The position numbers were made by a program, and so were the translations under genes. From NCBI GenBank assembly GCA_020853575.1, contig JADYYP010000018.1:112404-176403 (forward strand): a stretch of 64,000 bases of DNA, written 5' to 3'. Under the pieces are notes generated by a model, which saw nothing but the letters and a program-made list of their open reading frames with translations, was not told the origin of the DNA and did no database searches. This document shows positions 59,663 to 64,000 of the stretch, piece by piece (the stretch's first letter is position 1; the number at the start of each line of letters is the position of its first letter). The DNA is from Planctomycetota bacterium. GTDB taxonomy: Bacteria > Planctomycetota > UBA1135 > GCA-002686595.

Positions 59663-60630
59663 TCAGGGCTGATCGAGGTGGCACGCGACGAGCGCGTCTC
59701 CGCGCTCCACGGACTTGGGGAATTCGCGCGCACAACGCTCGCCCGCCACGTCGCCCGCGCGCGGACAGCGCGGGTGGAACACACAACCGCTCGGAGGGTG
59801 CATCGGCGACGGAGGCTCTCCGAGGAGCGCAACGTGGGGCGCAGGATGCTCGGGGTCGCCGCGCGGGATCGCGGCCAAGAGCGCGCGCGTGTAGGGGTGG
59901 CGCGGCGCGTCGAACAGTTGCGAACGCGGTGCGAGCTCGACCACGTGTCCCAGGTACATCACGGCGACTTGCTCGCAGACGCGGCGTACGACCGCCAGAT
60001 CGTGCGACACGAACAGCAGCGCGAGCTCGAAGCGCTCGCGCAACTCGCACAACAGGTTGACGATCTGGGCGCGCACGGAAACGTCGAGCGCGCTGGTCGG
60101 CTCATCGCACACGAGCAGCTCAGGCTCGGCGACCAGGGCGCGGGCGATGGCCACGCGCTGGCGTTGGCCGCCCGAGAGCTCGTGGGGATAGCGATGGACG
60201 TAGAGCGCTTCGAGACCGCAGGCGTCGAGCGCGGCGAGCACGCGCAGGCGACGTTGGCGGGGCTTGAGGAGCCCGTGCACGGCCAGCAGCTCCTCGACCG
60301 TCCAGCCGATCGGCCGGCGCGGGTCGAGCGAGGCGTAGGGGTCCTGGAAGACCATCTGCACGTGACGGCGCACGCTGCGCGGCGCGCGCGGCCCGAAGAG
60401 CTGCCCGTGCAAGCGGACGGCGCCGGCGGTCGGCGTCTGCAGACCGGCGACGACGCGCGCGGTGGTCGACTTGCCCGATCCCGACTCGCCGACGAGCCCC
60501 AGCGACTCGCCCCGCTCGAGCTGGAAGCTGACGCCGTCCACCGCGCGGATCGTGCGGCGTGGACCGAACCACGAGCCACCGCGTTCGGGGAAATGCACGC
60601 GCACACCGGCGACGTCGAGCAGGATCGAGC

Positions 60631-60634
<4 letters not shown>
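59663..60634 (-). CDS. oppF: Oligopeptide/dipeptide ABC transporter ATP-binding protein (OppF/DppF-like)
   Basis: A 323-residue protein from GTG 60634, with GTGA overlapping the OppD stop. Walker A GESGSGKST, Q-loop FQDPYASLDPR, signature LSGGQRQRV, Walker B LLVCDEPTSALD and the C-terminal oligopeptide-transporter zinc/FeS-like segment GCVFHPRCPRAGD...C (Cys-rich tail) are present. It is one of two distinct ATPases that power the peptide importer. Confidence 0.92.
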
Positions 60635-61652
<1,018 letters not shown>

Positions 61653-61656
<4 letters not shown>

Positions 61657-62738
61657 CGCTCACCTCGCCGCAGATCGAGCGCGTCGCGCAGTCCGTCTCC
61701 GACCAACCCCAGGGCGAGCAGCGTCGCCGCCAGCGCCGTGCTCGGCGCCGCGACCAACCACCACGAGCTGACGAGCGGGCTGAGCGCTTCGGCGCCGTCG
61801 GCCGCGAGCACACCCCAGCTGACGTTCGGGGCCTCGACGCCCAGGCCGAGGAACGACAGGAAGGCCTCGTAGAGGATCACCGCGGGGAGCGTGAGCGTGA
61901 CATACACCCCGACCACCGGGAGCACGTTCGGCCACACGTGCTTGCGCACGATCCACACCAACGATGCGCCCTGGGCGCGCGCGGCCTCGACGTACGGCGC
62001 CGAGCGCAGCGCCAGCACCTGGCCGCGCACCACGCGCGCCATCGAGAGCCACGACACCGCTCCGATCACGAGGAAGAACACCTGCTCGCGCGACAGGAGC
62101 CGCGCTCCGCCCAGGGCTGCGCTCGGGGCGTTGAGGAAGCTCAGCAGGAAGATCACGACGAAGATCGTCGGGATCGACTGCAGGACGTCGAGCGCGCGCA
62201 TCATCAGATTGTCGACACGCCCGCCCGACAGTCCGGCCAGCGCGCCCCAAGCGACGCCCAAGGACAAGCTGGTCAGCGCCGCGCACAGCGCGACGAGCAG
62301 CGAGGTGCGGCTGCCCCACAGGATGCGCGCCAGGGTGTCGCGTCCCTTGGTGTCGGTTCCGAGCCACGAGCCGAGCTGCGTCTTCCCGAAGAGCTTCTGG
62401 CGCGTCGCCACCAGCGCGCGGTCGAGCGCACCGAGCGGGCCATAGACCGGCTCGTAGCGCTGGTTGACGAACTCGCTCCAGGGTGCGACCGGCGCGTGCG
62501 GCGCGCCCGCCAGGCGCATCGCGGCCGGCGACGGCAACGGGAGCAACGGGGCGAAGAACGCGAGCAGCGCGAGCACCATCAGCAGGCGCGCGCTCCAGCG
62601 GGCGGCCCGCTGCTCGCGGAAACGCCGGCGCACCTCGCTCCACAGGCTCGTGGGAGCGGAGCGCTCGAGCTCGGTGAGCATCAAATCGTAGTCGGCCTCG
62701 CGGAACCAGCCGCCGCCCGAGGATTGCTCGCGGCTCAC
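61653..62738 (-). CDS. oppC: Oligopeptide/dipeptide ABC transporter permease (OppC/DppC-like)
   Basis: A 361-residue protein from GTG 62738. An N-terminal helix (about 50-66) is followed by a periplasmic segment with LGTDTKGRDTLARILWGSR, the OppC signature, then five further helices. The cytoplasmic EAA-like loop is EAARAQGASLVWIVRKHVWPN, within which the 20-residue family motif lies. A longer in-frame stretch upstream overlaps oppB and is a shadow. Overlaps oppB and oppD by four bases each. Confidence 0.92.
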
Positions 62739-63715
62739 GCGTCGCGCTCCAGGTCGATGCGCGGATCGAGCAAGGTGTAGGCGACGTCGACCAACACGTT
62801 GAGCCCGTACACCAGCACCGTGTAGACGAGCGTGACTCCCATGGCGAGCGCGTAGTCGCGGTTGAGCGCGCTGGCGACGAAGTGCGAGCCGGTGCCGGGG
62901 ATGGCGAAGATCTTCTCGATCACCAGGCTTCCGGTGAGGATGCCAGCGGCCGCAGGCCCGAGGAAGGAGATCACGGGCATCAGCGCGCTCGGCATGGCGT
63001 GGCGCCACACGATGCGCGCGCGCGGAACGCCCTTGGCGCGCGCGGTGCGGACGCAATCGTGCGCGAGGGCCTCGAGCAGTCCGGCGCGGAACAGCCGCGC
63101 GACGTAAGCGCCGAAGGGGACGCCCAGCGCGAATCCCGGCAGCACCAGGTGCGCGGCCGAACCCCAGCCCGCGACGGGGAACAGTCGGAAGGCGATGGCG
63201 CAGCTCAACACGAGCAGCGAGGCGATCACGAAGTTGGGCAAGGCCAAGCCCAAGGTCGAGAGAGCGCGCGCGGCGTGGTCGAGCTTGCCGCCGGGCCACA
63301 GGGCCGCGATCAAACCGCCGCTCAAGCCCAGCGTCAGGGCCCAGAACAGCGCGACGGAACCGAGCGCCAGCGAGATCGGCAGCGACTGCGCGAGCACTTC
63401 GTTGACCGTGACGTCGCGGTGTTGCAGCGAAGGTCCGAGGTCCGCCGCGAGCACTCCGCCGGTGACGCGCGTCGAATCCCCGAACCAACCGCGCTCGTCG
63501 AGATTGAGCGGCCCGAGCATCTGCAGGTACTGCTTCCACAACGGCCAGTCGAGGTGGTAGCGCGCCTCGACCGCGGCCTCGATCGATGGCGGCAGGCGGC
63601 GCTCCGACGAAAACGGTCCTCCTGGCACTGCGCGCATCAGGAAGAACGCAATGGTGATCACGGCCCACACGGTGAATGCGAACCAGGCCGCGCGGCGCAC
63701 GAGGAAGCGGATCAC
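62735..63715 (-). CDS. oppB: Oligopeptide/dipeptide ABC transporter permease (OppB/DppB-like)
   Basis: A 326-residue protein from GTG 63715. Layout matches DppB/OppB: N-terminal helix (IRFLVRRAAWFAFTVWAVI), the MRAVPGGPF segment, and the EAA-loop RTARAKGVPRARIVWRHAM near 225 followed by the PVISFLGPAAAGILTGS strand and LDPRIDL at the end. It overlaps the upstream binding-protein gene by four bases (GTGA). Confidence 0.92.
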   Translation of the reverse strand: MIRFLVRRAAWFAFTVWAVITIAFFLMRAVPGGPFSSERRLPPSIEAAVEARYHLDWPLWKQYLQMLGPLNLDERGWFGDSTRVTGGVLAADLGPSLQHRDVTVNEVLAQSLPISLALGSVALFWALTLGLSGGLIAALWPGGKLDHAARALSTLGLALPNFVIASLLVLSCAIAFRLFPVAGWGSAAHLVLPGFALGVPFGAYVARLFRAGLLEALAHDCVRTARAKGVPRARIVWRHAMPSALMPVISFLGPAAAGILTGSLVIEKIFAIPGTGSHFVASALNRDYALAMGVTLVYTVLVYGLNVLVDVAYTLLDPRIDLERDA

Positions 63716-64000
63716 TTCGCGGTTCCCTCCGCGGCGCGCGCCGGCGGATAGAGGCCCTCCCGCGGACCGTGCGAAGGCACACGCCGCACGCGGCGCCGGT
63801 CGCTCTCGCGCTGCTTGGCGAGCTCGGCATCGTCCATCCAGTACCACTGCTTGGGCGACTGGTCGTTGAGCACGTTCGCGCCGAAGCCGCCGACGCGCGG
63901 ATCGACCAAGTTCTGGCTGACGTACACGAACAACGGGATACACGGCAGATCGTGCAGCAGCGTGCTCTCGGCGGTGGCGTACAACTCCATGCGGCGCCGC
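63712..64000 (-). CDS. oppA: Peptide ABC transporter substrate-binding protein, C-terminal part (cut by window edge)
   Basis: The frame runs off the right end of the window. The visible 95 residues match the C-terminus of OppA/DppA-type solute-binding proteins (family 5): LLHDLPCIPLFVYVSQNLVDP, then the GGFGANVLNDQSPKQWYWMDD end. It should bind peptides outside the membrane. The last 35 residues (RESDRRRVRRVPSHGPREG...) are a charged extension beyond the usual end. It is the first gene of the oppABCDF-like operon. Confidence 0.85.
   Translation of the reverse strand, partial: RRRMELYATAESTLLHDLPCIPLFVYVSQNLVDPRVGGFGANVLNDQSPKQWYWMDDAELAKQRESDRRRVRRVPSHGPREGLYPPARAAEGTAK

Overview
The window is GC-rich, gene-dense bacterial chromosome. 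I see no rRNA, tRNA, phage or insertion-sequence signals. The best taxonomic guess is a planctomycete of the high-GC, Pla/Poly-type lineages. The grounds are many secreted or lipoprotein genes of unknown function, HEAT-repeat proteins, a sulfatase-TPR fusion, FG-GAP propellers, planctomycete-style prepilins, and a conserved C-terminal module found on two secreted proteins. This assignment is inference from gene content; no marker gene was compared.

Layout. 1-6.8 kb: two tandem prepilin paralogues separated by a strong terminator, then tatD and a HEAT lipoprotein on the minus strand, then a 1216-residue glycine-rich lipoprotein. 6.9-13.2 kb: an amidohydrolase, a DHH phosphoesterase, a metallophosphoesterase, proline dehydrogenase (minus), cutA and a DASS anion transporter. 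14.2-19.8 kb: a complete TolC / MacA-like / MacB-like efflux operon. 20-28.9 kb: secreted unknowns, an atypical response regulator next to a Cys-rich secreted protein, comM carrying a coding minisatellite, a lipoprotein amidase, a Nudix hydrolase, a DUF1272 protein and a serine hydrolase. 29-46 kb: an accessory-looking stretch with an FG-GAP protein, a stand-alone copy of its C-terminal module, murQ, an esterase-propeller fusion, HEAT proteins, sulfatase-TPR, a dienoyl-CoA-reductase-like SDR and a PaaZ-type aldehyde dehydrogenase. 46-56.6 kb: comEC, coaD, ridA, an algI/algX-like polysaccharide O-acetylation pair, ychF, a radical SAM protein, thioredoxin-TPR and a GNAT enzyme. 56.6-59.6 kb: a molybdate operon (XRE-TOBE regulator, modA, modB, modC). 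59.7-64 kb: an oppABCDF-type peptide transporter on the minus strand, with its binding protein cut by the window edge.

How the genes work together. The efflux, mod and opp clusters are tightly packed operons, often with 4-bp ATGA or GTGA overlaps that suggest translational coupling. ComEC, ComM and the pilins together hint at DNA-uptake capacity. MurQ and the amidase point to peptidoglycan recycling. The algI/algX-like pair points to acetylation of an exopolysaccharide.

The most novel-looking items are the XRE-TOBE regulator with a near-perfect palindrome abutting its start codon, the pentapeptide minisatellite inside comM, the shared C-terminal module on two convergent secreted genes, and the pairing of a pseudo-receiver regulator with a Cys-rich secreted protein. 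I found no clear, wholly undescribed multi-gene system such as a defence island.
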